From: Ancistrus triradiatus
Taxonomy: Eukaryota; Chordata; Actinopteri; Siluriformes; Loricariidae
Assembly: GCA_025084515.1 (NCBI GenBank)
Contig: JAJAGP010000932.1
Span: 62,001-126,000, forward strand
Length of the DNA stretch: 64,000 nucleotides
Direction: 5' to 3'
Positions 8,401-19,605 of the stretch are shown piece after piece. The position numbers and the translations under genes were made by a program. The notes beneath the pieces were generated by a model. The model worked only from the letters and a program-made list of their open reading frames with translations, did no database searches and was not told where the DNA came from. Each line of letters starts with the position of its first letter. Position 1 is the stretch's first letter.

Positions 8401-8734
8401 TCAGATGTAGCTTTGCTTGTGTGGGTAGTTGTTTACGTTTGTATTTTCACTGGTAATCCCTGTCTTGTAGACTGTCAAATTGTCTCTGTCTGTAAATAAA
8501 CCACTCATGGTTACGTCTGTCTCTGTCTCCTCCTTGTCTGCTGCAGAGCAAGAAAATGACACTGTGTATGTCTCACTCTGTTTGTCTCACCCCTTGTCCC
8601 TACCCCCAACACCCCACAAAAATAAAAAATAATGTATGTTCAGCAACAATATTATTTTTGATTAAATCTATGATTTTGACTAAATAAAATCCACATTAGA
8701 ATCGGAATATCAAGTGATCTGTGAGACTTCGACT
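8401..8734. other. Unassigned, T-rich
   Basis: Contains an AATAAA in 'gtaaataaaccactcatgg' followed by 'gtctctgtctcctccttgtctgctgcagagc'-like T/C-rich sequence. That layout resembles the R-U5 end of an LTR or a 3' UTR, but I can find no partner repeat or open frame. Confidence 0.3.
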
Positions 8735-9545
8735 AAGGCATGGTTAATGGTGCTAGACTGGGGCCAGTATTTCAAAAACTGATAGCCTTGTGGGGTTTTC
8801 TCATGCATTGGTGTGGAGAGTATACTGAAAATGGTGTGATAATGGAAAAACGCCCAGCAAAAGTGGATCCTGTGGATGTAAACAATTTGTCAATGAAAGG
8901 GGTCAGAGGAGGATGTCAAGTATTGTTTTGACAAACAGGTGGTGCACATTCAAGCAAATTGCAGCTGAATACAATGCTGGTGCTACAATGCATGGATGGG
9001 CTATAACAGCAGATGACCAGTTCAAGTGCCATTGCTTTCCAAGTGAAACAGAAAGGCAAGACTCCAGTGGGCAAAAGAGCAGAAATATTGGATCCTTGAG
9101 CAGTGGAAAAACATTGCCTGGTCAGATTCATCCAGAATAATTTTGCACCATGCTGATGGGTGGGTTAGAATTTTCAATTCAAAAGCAACATGAAGTGATG
9201 AACCCTTCCAGTAAGGTGTCAACAGTTCAGACTGGTGGAGGTGGAGTACACTCTGGGTCCTCTGATACCTGGGGATGGATGTTGGACAGTAGGGCTTACA
9301 TAAGCATTGTGGCTGACCAAGGTCATCTCTTCATGGCAGCTGTTTATCCTATGGTTGAAGGACCATGCCACAAGAGTTGTATAGTCATGGATTGCTTCCA
9401 GAAACATGACCAATACATTCTTAAATGAACACTGTTGTTACGACGACTTCCAATCAGGCTTCCATCCATATCACATAATGGGCACAACCTTCACAAAATG
9501 TTTGAACATAGATGCTGGGAAAATAGCATTGGCGATGCAGATCTA
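8735..9545 (+). mobile_element. Tc1/mariner-like transposase relic, family F
   Basis: Plus-strand frames show ENGVIMEKRPAKVDPVDVNN, then after frame changes FKCHCFPSETERQDSSGQK, a Trp-rich stretch before the first catalytic Asp region, then STVQTGGGGVHSGSSDTWGW, which matches the V-x-x-G-G-G-G-V-x-V-W-G block of Tc1-type transposases. The end has a remnant of the final helix. Several indels; the N-terminal DNA-binding part is lost. Confidence 0.75.
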
Positions 9546-9586
9546 GATCTTTTGACTGTATTTGATATTCAGTGCATATGATTATA

Positions 9587-10144
9587 CAGTCTAACCTTGT
9601 TTTCTTTCCCACATCTGTTTCATAGCAATTTTTGTCAAGATGGGCGAGTTTTGCGACTTAACAAGGTTACAAAAAAAGACAAAGTGACATTCATACCTGA
9701 GGCTGAGATAATGTGTTTTACTGAGCAGCCCACATGATGTACAATCACATTTACAATGTACATAAACATCCACAAACGTACAGTTTCTATTCATTTTCGC
9801 AAATTTGAGAAATAGTCTGTGATTTATGATTGTTTCTGTGACTCAAAGCGCATGAAGTCCAGTCTGCAAGGAATAACAGACAGGGGCTGTATATCATCAG
9901 ACATTGCAAGTTTATAGTAGGATTAAAGTGCCACCTACTGACGGTCTGAAACTTTGCGGCTCAGCATGGTAGATTTTAATTGCTGAAAAGACATTTGTCA
10001 CAATTCAAGCTTGGCGAGGGGAAAAGCTGAAGTTGGCGGCTTTTTGGGGTAAAGTGCATAGAGGGAAATCCGTCCTGCCATCACAGGTGGCAAGAGATGA
10101 GCTTGGCGAGATAAAGAGGGGGGCGAGATAATGAGGTTAGACTG
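9587..10144. mobile_element. Pogo/Tigger-like MITE, copy 1
   Basis: 558 bp between inverted termini CAGTCTAACCT (9587) and AGGTTAGACTG (ending 10144), flanked by TA on both sides (9585-9586, 10145-10146). TA targets and CAGT-type ends fit the pogo/Tigger branch of Tc1/mariner. It has no transposase frame, so it is non-autonomous. A rearranged second copy lies at 55393-55890. Confidence 0.82.
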
Positions 10145-10189
10145 TATATTATATATTAACACGCACACTTTTTCCATAACTGTTTAATC

Positions 10190-10462
10190 CAATGCCGGGG
10201 CCTAACCGGCAACACAGGGTGAAGTTAACCAATCCGAGACAGGGCAGCAGTTCTTCCCAAGCCACTTATGAATGCAGCCTTTTGAGGCAACAGTTGACCT
10301 AACGCATCTGGAATGTGGGAAGAAACCACAGTATCCAGCAAAAAGCCAAGCAGAACATGCAGGCTCCACACAGGCAGCAACTGGGACAAGACCTGATCCC
10401 AAGTCTATGGAGCTGTAAGGAGCTGTATTAGCTCTAACTACTGCACCACTGTGCTGCCCTTA
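10190..10462 (-). repeat. tRNA-derived SINE (family 2), minus strand
   Basis: Minus strand starts GGGCAGCACAGTGGTGCAGT followed by AGTTAGAG, an A-box-like head common to fish SINEs, with the complementary plus-strand sequence at 10432-10460. The body includes 'ggtttcttcccacattccag', the standard middle part of this SINE. Tail-only copies are at 32130-32280, 50215-50395 and 57418-57545, and another head at 47926-48056. The tail of this copy is eroded. Confidence 0.68.
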
Positions 10463-11086
10463 TATATTTACAGCAATTACTTAATCATTAGCAAAACAAT
10501 TATATAAAAACAGCTGCAAAATATAAATATTAGAAACCCTCCTGAAAAAGTTAAATACATCCAATCAATGCATTCATATTTCCAAGACTGTAAATGTTAC
10601 TGGTATGTATTTAATATCTTTATTGTTTTCCTTTTCTCACTTGCAAACAGAGTCCCAGAGTTCTATAGAGCATCGTTTGGATGAGGAAGAACAGAATGTA
10701 CCTCCATCTAATTAGTGTACAAAGTTCTGGTATGAAGATTCCAGAGTCTGCAGTAATATATCTGCATGGCTGTGTACTCCCCATACAAGCTGTACTGACA
10801 AAGAACACCAACAACAACACAATGACAGAAAAAAAGAGGAGTATCTAATTTTTTAATGTATGGTGTATGTAAGATTATATTACAGCTCATCTTAAGTACA
10901 ACCCATTACATAAACCATCTACATATCTGCACAGTTATTGGTCCTTGAGTTCCTGCAAAGAACATAGAACATAATTCTCAGTCAAAAATCTGAGGTGGTC
11001 TCATGAGGTTGTCACACTTTAGTTTGTAGAGTTCACATGATCTGTATTATGAGCCTACATACTTGTTTAGATATTAGCTAATTTTG

Positions 11087-11133
<47 letters not shown>

Positions 11134-11305
11134 TACCACTTGATATGTATAACATGTAGTTTTTGCTCTACTTATTCCATCACACAAGAATTATAATATA
11201 AAATTCATAATACCATCCAAAATTTGGGCTACTTAAACTTGTAGTCTTCAGAAAGGAGTAATTCAACCTTAATATGAGCAATCCCAAATTCTTTCTCAGT
11301 ATAAT
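10463..11305. other. Unassigned AT-rich sequence with microsatellite
   Basis: No supported gene or repeat apart from a (TTA)n run at 11090-11133. Ends in the 5-bp target site ATAAT (11301-11305) of the neighbouring solo LTR. Confidence 0.4.
11090..11133. repeat. (TTA)n microsatellite
   Basis: About 14 uninterrupted trinucleotide units. Confidence 0.95.
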
Positions 11306-11435
11306 TGTTACGATTTGCCATAATAAAAAGAGGCGAATTGTGGACCCAATTGCAGTTAGCTCCAAATGGAAATGGTGAACCAAAATATAAATACATAATA
11401 AAATATACATATAGTATATAATAATATATAGTAAT

Positions 11436-11480
<45 letters not shown>

Positions 11481-12171
11481 TATAATAAAATAAACGAAAC
11501 GACAAAAAGAAAACAAATTCATTGGCTGAGGATGGAACCCTGGGTGGAAGCATTGGTTACCGCTGCGTAAACCAAACGTCCCACTCAACAACTGAAGAGA
11601 AAGAAACAGAAACTTAAACAAAAGCGAACGCCGTAAGCACTCAAAGAACGTAACATGGGTGCGGAAGGGAAAGGATGAGGCGTCCTTTACTAGCGCGATC
11701 ACATCGGAGGCACTACTTCCTATGATCGTGGTGAGGGGGGTGACTTAAAACCCCTGAGGGCTGCGGGTGAAAAGGAAGAAAGCTGGGGACTCGCGTGTTG
11801 CTGCAGCAAGCGAGGCAAAACCGCTGAAGAAGACGGCACGCGCATAGGAATAGCCGGAACCCTGGCGATAACCTAGGGCCTCTAGACCATACAAATTGCT
11901 GACGGCCTACAAGCCGGCAGCTACACCTCTTTCCCTAATAAGCCGAAAGACGATTGCCCACACTAACATGAGACGGGTGATGTCTTAGGAAGATGCAATG
12001 ACGCGACACCTGACTAACTTCAAAAGTGCACTTATATACAGGGGCCAGCAGGTGTCGGCAATTGCGCAGTAAGAGCTAAACAATTGTTCGCGCAAGAGTG
12101 ATCGCCTCGAGCATACCTAGGCCGAAACATGGGTCGACGCTGACCTGATGGAATCAGCACGACTCCTAACA
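11306..12171 (-). repeat. Solo LTR, copy 1 of a three-member family
   Basis: 866 bp with ends TGTTAC and TAACA, flanked by a perfect 5-bp duplication ATAAT (11301-11305, 12172-12176). No internal retroelement sequence is attached, so it is a solo LTR left by recombination. Orientation is taken as minus from the TATA-like TGTATATAAG (12040-12031). The block 'cagttagctcca' (within 11343-11369) is shared with the copies at 36132 and 45603. The GC-rich middle is not alike between copies. A (TA)n run at 11441-11478 lies inside. Confidence 0.82.
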
Positions 12172-12176
12172 ATAAT

Positions 12177-13450
12177 GACCCAATAATTTCAGAAACAGCA
12201 TTTATTTTTAATGACGCCAAATTGGAAATAAATTAAAAAACAAAAGGTGCATCAGAGCAACCTGGAAGAAATTAGCAAAAATGTTTAATACAGGAAGTCT
12301 TTCATTAGAGCATATTTCTTGTTATTTACCATAACTTAAACTATAAGTAAAATTTTGAATGATGTATTTGTTATTCCAAAAGCCCTGCATGAGAGCAGAC
12401 ACTGTTTCATAATTCAGCATTTAAAAGCATCAGCAGTCACTCATCGGTCTAAGAGAAAGTAATTGGCTGCTCACATGTCTGAGGTGACTACATAGAATAC
12501 ATTTTGGCTATCACAAGCTGCAGGCAATTTATGATTATGAATTATGGGGCCTTATTTACATTCCATCCTTGTATTTTAACCCTAAGCAGATGGGATATTT
12601 TATAAGTTCAGTACTAATACTATGAAATAACACTGTAATTTGTATGCACCCTTTGCTGTTATATTGGTATAAGTTTTTATCCCTTTACTGGCTCCCAAAG
12701 GAGTACAATGTAGCACATATTGCTAGATGTTCCACAAAACCATAGAGCCTCAGTTTCTCCATAGACAAACATTGCCAGATTAAGGCACAACAAAGAACAC
12801 AATGAAAAACAAAAGATGTGTTTTAAAGATAGCAAAATAAGTCCAGGAGGAATTAGATTTCATAGTGTGATCCAGCCATGGTAAAGGCCCCGTCTATATT
12901 TCGGTACCTTCTGGGAGGCACAGTGACTAGAAATGTATCAGAGGAAAATAGTTTATGTACAGATCAGCATGGGTAAAGGTGATTCAAGAAGTCCACAGGG
13001 GTCAGATAATGGAAGGACTTTTAGTATTTCATATTTAATGCAGACACGAACAGAGATCAAGTGTAAATACTTCACTGTGGGGGTGATGTGTTCCAAGGGT
13101 CTGGTGTAGGTCAACACTCCTGCAGCTGAATTGGCATATACTCCAACTTGTTCAATAGACAGTAAAAGAGCATTGCTCTAGTTGAGTCATGATGTAAAGC
13201 ATAGATAAAAGTTTCAGCCACAGAGTGGGAAATGCAGGGATAGATCTGGAAAATGTTAATGGCTACGTTCTTAAGTGCCAAATAATATTAAAGAGTCTGC
13301 TATTCAACCAAGATATCTAGCAAGAGTAGAAAAGGGTATGACAAATTCAGTAATAGTGAGCACCAAATTGTAGGGGTTTTAAGGTGGCTAGAGATGTAAT
13401 TAGTAATGGTTCCAGTGTTATGATTGTTCAGCTTACAGATGTTTTCAGAT
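12177..13450. other. Unassigned sequence
   Basis: No supported gene or repeat. Evenly mixed base composition in places (12380-12560), without recognisable transposon traces, so conserved non-coding sequence is possible but untested. Confidence 0.35.
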
Positions 13451-13515
13451 TTTTACTAGCCAGTTTACCAGACTGGGAGATTACCTCTCCCAGGCTGGGT
13501 AACTGGCTAGTAAAA
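13451..13515. repeat. Long near-perfect hairpin, plus a third partial arm
   Basis: Arms of 30 bp at 13451-13480 and 13486-13515 pair with 27 of 30 matches around a 5-nt loop. The outer arm sequence 'actggctagtaaaa' occurs once more as a direct copy right after it (13527-13540). No terminal repeats of a known transposon family flank it. Could be a foldback element remnant or a transcribed hairpin. Confidence 0.85.
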
Positions 13516-15069
13516 GATCTGGTCAACTGGCTAGTAAAATGTATTTATGTAGATTTGGGAGTCATCTGCACAGCAGCAACTTAATCACCAGACCATGATC
13601 GCTGATTATGTTATTATTTCATCATGTATATGATGAAAAGCAATGAGTCAAAGACTGAGCCTTGGAATAGCTGTGGGATAAATGAGATGAGTCAGATGTT
13701 GTGGTAATGATGCTACACTTCAGTGTGTTTAATCTCTCTTTGAGGTCAGTGGAGCCAGGCCACCTAATGTCCATATGCCCGCCATGCTGCAACTCAAACA
13801 GTCAGTCATGGGGCAGCATGGGTCACGAAAACATCACAAACTGAGAATGGAAGTAGCACAGCAGAGCATTACCTTCTCACCTCCAGCTCCAAAAAGAAGC
13901 ATGCAGAACTAATAGTCCAAATTGGAGAATAATCTTCTATGTGCATAGAGTTGGTGTATATATTTGGTCCTGCAGATGAAGACCTGCTGGATTTCAGGTA
14001 GGACTGAGAGTCAAGCCAGTGCTTTATTGTACTAGTGAGTGAACAAACAGAAGCAGCTTCAAAATGCACTTTTATTAATTTCCCAGATTAAACAGAAATC
14101 AAAAACACAAATAAAACATAACAACTAAAAATAATTACCCCCATGAAAAGCAGCCCAACTGTGTCAGCATATTCTCAACCATATAATGAAATAAACACAA
14201 AAAGTATTTCTTGTCTATCTCTGCTGTCATTCACCTGTGTCCTAATTCATAGAATAACAAGAATATGTTGAAATGCTTGGAAATTCGCTTATGTATCGTG
14301 GTAATTCAGTGTTGTATTAGTGACAAAGCACAGCAGCTTTTATACCCAGTGAAAACACTGCAATGATTTGGCATTCCACACTTCATCTGGTAGTTTATAA
14401 GAGGATCAGGAACACCAGCCAAATCCATCTAAACTTTGCATTCTAATGTGATTAGCTTCAATTCCCCTTTAGATAATACATGTCAATTGAAAAGAAAAAA
14501 CTAAGGCACACAACTGTCAACAAATCCTGATAGACAATAGAGGGGTGTTGCAACTCTGCCACCGCTAAAGCTCCAGTTACATCAAGCTAGAGCTGAGATG
14601 AAAGAACATTTATAGGCCATCCATCAGGCAATATTGGTTCAGTCTCACAAAAGGCATGTGCTTCCACGCCTCACCGCTCTGCTCTCAACACATTGTTCGA
14701 TGGAAGAAAACACAGTAATTAAACCAGTTGGCTTTTAATTAAATCTTGTGCAGGTTAAATAGGAAAATTATCTTTAAAGAACATCCCATCATTATAGATG
14801 CTCTTCTTGTGCTCTTGTAAGTGGATGGAGAATGCTAGAGGTGGAGATTTTGCTCTATAGTGGAGCAGACTGGAGAGGGAACATCTAAAGGTTGGTCATC
14901 TATTGCTGAAATCTAATTCTCTCCCATTGTCCACTTTAGTGGATTTCATTAGCCACATTTAAAGTGTAATGCAATGAGAGACTGGCCATTTCCCAGGATT
15001 CACACTACTGCCCATAGTTCAGAGAGAGAGAGAGAGAGGCTAATCTTACTAACTGACACATTTGACCAG

Positions 15070-15112
<43 letters not shown>

Positions 15113-17492
15113 GTCAATAAGGACACAGAGGCTGTGATTATTAAATTATGATAAATTATGATCTTTTTGTTAAACTTTCCATACATTAGGTGAAAAAGTT
15201 CCTATTAATTAATGTTAATTAACCTTTAACCATACCTGCTAATTATATACTCCATCAGTCAAAATAATGCCTCAATAATATAAGATTAGCCACAAAATTA
15301 GCCACAGCCACAAATAGCAAATAGTTATTTCCCAATATCAATACATTCCACACTTGGAAACATCTAGCATAAAACTGGATCATCTGTTGTCCAGGTCCTC
15401 AGGTGACATGTTTGCTTGTGTAACAAATAAATGGTTTAGCAAGTCAATCCATTTTCACCATCCAAATTCACCATCACCCATAGAAGTAGGTGTGGCCATT
15501 AATTGTTCCCACATTGCACAAGTGGCTGTACAATGGAGATAAGTGATACTGTACCGTTACTCCAAGTCAAAGTAATAAATTAAAGTAATAAATCAAAAGA
15601 GTTTACTGTGACTACTTTACCTTCCACATATTGTTATAATTTGATGTTTCTGGAGAACGCAAAATCCATAATACAGAATATATGATATCTGGACTATTTA
15701 TCCAGATAGGCATAATTTATTTTGACTTAAACATGTAAGTGTAAACACTAACACTTCTTCATTAACACTTCTAAAAAAATAAAACCACCAAAGTCAGCAG
15801 TTTTACTAAAATTTAAAAGTCAGCTATGTTAAATTAAAGTTAATGTCAACAATACAGGATGCATGACATGAGAAGTATTTTAAACTGATTTGCATACATG
15901 TGATCCAGCAGTTGGAGCTTAATCCAGCTACTTTGAGTAGTCTCTGGGTACTAAATCATTTTGTTAAAACTTTAACAGGATCAGTGTTTTTAACCAGTCT
16001 TGTACATGCACCACCAATCTCATTGTAGCTATGCTATCATACTATTTAGCACCACAGTATGCAGATTGAGACACAGCACATGTTGTTTATATCACATTGG
16101 TTGAGTGGCCATTGAAGCTGACAGTGCCCACAAATAATAACATGTATCCATAGAAAGATATCATATGAACCAGACAAAACCCGTTATTAAAAATTGATAA
16201 CTAAAGTGGTTTGAGATATAAGATGGAGCAAGTCAGTGAGTATATTCATAAGCATGTCATATATAGTCTACACAGAATAATTATATGACGCATTTAAGAC
16301 CTTGACTACACCACTAGTCTAAAAAGAGTGGAAGATGAGTAAACGTATACTCTGCTATCCATATATATTGAAATCCACTTTGAGGTATCTGAAGTAATCA
16401 TGCAGTTAGTGAAACTACAACAGCTAATCAGGGCACAAACTGACATTTAACCTTTTGAACCTGACCCAGACTTCTTACTATAACCTTTACAAGTGATGTT
16501 TTTCTTTTGGGACTAATTCCAGGAGCTGGAAAAATAACTGTCAAATTGGCAAGCATTTGCTGAGTCTGACCTTTAGTTAGCTGTTGAACAATAGCTCAGA
16601 TGAGGTCAGAATCAGAGCACCCCCACCAATTCTGACCATTATTCAGAAGCTTTTTCCTAGTGCAGGGCCATATCAGAGATGCCTTAGGCAATACAAGTTT
16701 CTATAGTGTTCTTGCACTTTAGCTTTTCTTGCTTTTTGTGATTCAGTTCTAAGAAATGGTCAGTATTATATTTACTTTTGGATAGTTGATGGCGTATATG
16801 TATTTACCCTTATTACATGGTTGACTGACAGCTAAGATTTAATTATATACCTGGTTCATATGAAAGCCTCTAAACCATGGGTGCGAAACATATTGCCCCC
16901 AAATTTTCATTAACAGACCATATAGGAACTTTTAAAGCTTAGTATTTCCCTTGACTTGTAATGGAATTGTATGAAAAAAAAGAATGAAATGCCACCTATA
17001 GTTCCAAATGTTTCTACTGTTGGGTGACTGTTTATCACAGGTAGTAACGTATGTCCAGTTCAGCTCAGTAAACATCTGTTTCTCCTGGTCCCAGGCATTT
17101 ACTGCCTGTGTGTGGACAGGACTCACTCTGTCAGTCTAGAAAAGGTGGTGGTGTAACCAATTTAAACAGAAAGTCTATGAAATGGAAGATATGCATTTTA
17201 GAATTTTTTAATTGCAGTTTACACCAAGTGACATCGTGTAGTAAACCACTAAAAATAGATGTGTTTTTATTAGAATGGTACAAATTAATTCAACTTTTGA
17301 GCTGACAAATTGATGAATTGAGCTGTGGTGCAGAACTATGATCAGTGTAGGCTGTAATTCACACAAGCTGTTTGACTAAGACTGAATGGTCATATGATAA
17401 CACTATGTAACACAAGTTTTGTTCCCAGCTTTTTAATGTTATGTTCCAATTGCTTATGTCTAAAACAAATTAAAAATTGCTTACATTCATCA
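13516..17492. other. Unassigned, largely unique sequence with two microsatellites
   Basis: No gene, terminal repeat or transposase trace recognised. (GA)n at 15020-15039 and (CA)n at 15072-15110. Sub-blocks 14620-14780 and 14890-15000 have balanced composition and several TAATTA-type homeodomain core sites, which is the usual look of conserved non-coding DNA, but I cannot test that here. Confidence 0.4.
15072..15110. repeat. (CA)n microsatellite
   Basis: Uninterrupted CA run of about 19 units, with a (GA)n run at 15020-15039 close by. Confidence 0.95.
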
Positions 17493-18305
17493 TAAACTTC
17501 GCTTTTGTGACCACGGCAACGAAAATTATGAATTTTTATTATAGAAACAGGTCACCTACAGGCATGCTGGAGTATGCTTTGTAGGCCTCACACACCTTAG
17601 CAGATGCATCCACAGAGTACTTTTTCGCTCTTGTCTTTATAAAATGGCCACATACATAGCAAAATGCGTCTGCTGGATGTATGCAACCTCTTGATGCCAT
17701 CTAAATTGACTAAGTTTAGTCTGTGTACTGTAAGGTGTGTACTCTAAGGAAAAAGGATGTCTCTCCAAACTCGATAAAAATGGTCAATCTTTATTCCATG
17801 CAGTATCAAAGTACAAGAGTGTACTGAGGATTCAGCAGAGCAAGACTGATCACCCGGTAGCAGAGTAACACACAATATATACATTTGAAAGTAGTGGTCC
17901 TTCCTAAGCTCCTCCTGCAATGGGTGTGGGGTGACGTGTGAATACTGTCCTTATCAGAATCTGAATAGAGAATGAATTCACATCTGTCTGTCTAGGTCAG
18001 TTCCCCTTTGTCTGTGATGGCTGTTGCCCACTTACTATGCAATCCCAATCAATTAGATCATGTCTCTCCGTCTCTCAGGAAGGGCTATAGTGGCCCTATA
18101 TAACTGTAGTTATACAGCTACCTACAATTCTGTACAGTCCCAGAAAGTTCTAGATAATTCTGGACAGTTCTAGAAACTTCTTCCTGAAAGTTCTCACAAT
18201 TTCCCCCAGAGCTTCTTCAAGTATCCCTTTTTGAAATATTGCGAATATCCTTAAAAATAGATCAATTTCAAAATATCATTGTGCTGACCACAAAAGCAAA
18301 GTTTA
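17493..18305. mobile_element. Possible DNA transposon bounded by inverted repeats
   Basis: 'taaacttcgcttttgtg' at 17493-17509 and 'cacaaaagcaaagttta' at 18289-18305 are inverted copies with one mismatch in 17, and weaker similarity continues inward. I see no target-site duplication and no transposase. Inside, 17760-18190 holds an antisense AATAAA-like site and an antisense TATATAG, so an LTR fragment could be nested. Family unknown. Confidence 0.4.
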
Positions 18306-18605
18306 CAGGGAATAATAACTTTTTTCTATTCATTTAGGGTACAAACAATCAGGAAAACACACTTAACAACTGGGAATAAATTTTTTTTTGAAAATTGTTA
18401 CATGGTGTAATCACTATATTGTGAACTGTTGAATGCTGAACTTTATATTTGAATGCAAATGGAAAGTAATTGCACTCTTGAATGAAGTAGTTGCATCTAA
18501 TATTAAGCAGTTCTTATTACAGCATTGTTATATTTTTAAGCTGAACAAATGTAGTATAATTGAGTAGCCACATTGGCTAGATACACTGTGTAGCCACATG
18601 GGACT

Positions 18606-18730
18606 GTGGTGGCTCAGTGGTTAGAGTACTGGACTGTAGTCCAGTATTCAAATTCCACCTCTGCCAAGCTTCCACTGTTCAGTCCTTGAGCAAGACCGTT
18701 AACCTACTAGGGCTTGTATTATATGAGTTG
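18606..18730 (+). repeat. tRNA-derived SINE (family 1), plus strand
   Basis: A box TGGCTCAGTGG at 18610-18620, B-box remnant near 18645-18656 ('attcaaattcc'), then the family body 'ctctgccaagct' and 'ccttgagcaag' shared in reverse with 1-96. Tail is eroded. Confidence 0.72.
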
Positions 18731-18889
18731 TAAGTTTCTCCATAAAATTGCTACTAAAATATAAAATGCTGAAAATGTCCATTGAATTGTTATATACTGT
18801 ATATATTTCCATTTTCCATGTAACGTTTAGCAATTAAGTGTACCGTTTAGCTATTGTGATATGCGTTGACCCACAGCAGAAATATTTTA

Positions 18890-19058
18890 GCCACTCTTGC
18901 TCTAAACTCTTTTATGTCTCAGGCAGATATGCAAAATTTTACAGGTATAGTCTGATTAGACATTGGGTCTTGCCACAAGAGGGCTCTCATTGGCTATTTT
19001 TGAGTAGTGTACCTCTTTTTGAGAGATCATTGACTGTTAAACTTGCCTCTATGACAAA
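18890..19058 (+). mobile_element. Tc1 family G 5' region
   Basis: Matches the leader of the family G relic at 49085-50205: both carry 'atgtctcaggcagatatg', 'cttgccacaaga' and 'gagtagtgtacctctt' in the same order, ending at the position of the transposase start ('cttgcctctatgac' here, 'catgcctctacta' at 49266). It is followed directly by a family G 3' region in the opposite direction. Confidence 0.7.
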
Positions 19059-19605
19059 TTTGCAGATGTTGGGCCTGTAGATCCTGCACACTTGTACAAT
19101 GCTGGTGTCCCAGCTGGTCCCATTAATGCTTGATTGGTGATAAATCTGGTGATCGGGCAGGCCAAGGAAATGTTACAATCTGAGACATTCCTGAGAATCC
19201 CTTGCTGCGTGTGGGCGAGCATTATCCAGCTGAAAAATGCCAGTTGGAAGCCCTGACATGCAAGGCAACACATGTGGCCACAGAATGTCCCACACATATC
19301 ATTGACTTGTTAGTGTTCCTCGTATCACTACTAGAGGTGACCAACTGTCATATGTGATGTCTCCCAGGAACATCACACCAGCAGGTGGGGCAGTGTGTCG
19401 CTCCACAGCAAAAGCAGGATTGAAGCACACACCACAAGGCCTCCATACTCAAAACTGTCTGTCATCGGATCCCAAACAGAACCTGGATTCATCGGTTCCA
19501 CTCCGTAGCAGTCCAGGTTTCTCGGTCACGACACCACTGCAAACTAAGGTGATGGTGACTGACTGTCAATGGCAGGACACGTAATGTGTGCTGTGACAAC
19601 AAATT
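19059..19605 (-). mobile_element. Tc1 family G 3' region, inverted
   Basis: Minus strand carries the second half of the family G transposase. The plus strand shows 'gggcctgtagatcctgcaca', complement of 'tgtgcaggatctacaggcc' at 50160, and 'cagtccaggtttctcg', complement of the block at 49690. The adjoining upstream part continues at 20936-21070, beyond the LINE fragment. Frames are broken throughout. Confidence 0.7.

Noticed and set aside
11229..11702. 157-residue minus-strand frame with a long Ile-Tyr run
   Set aside because: Created by the (TA)n microsatellite within a solo LTR; low complexity.
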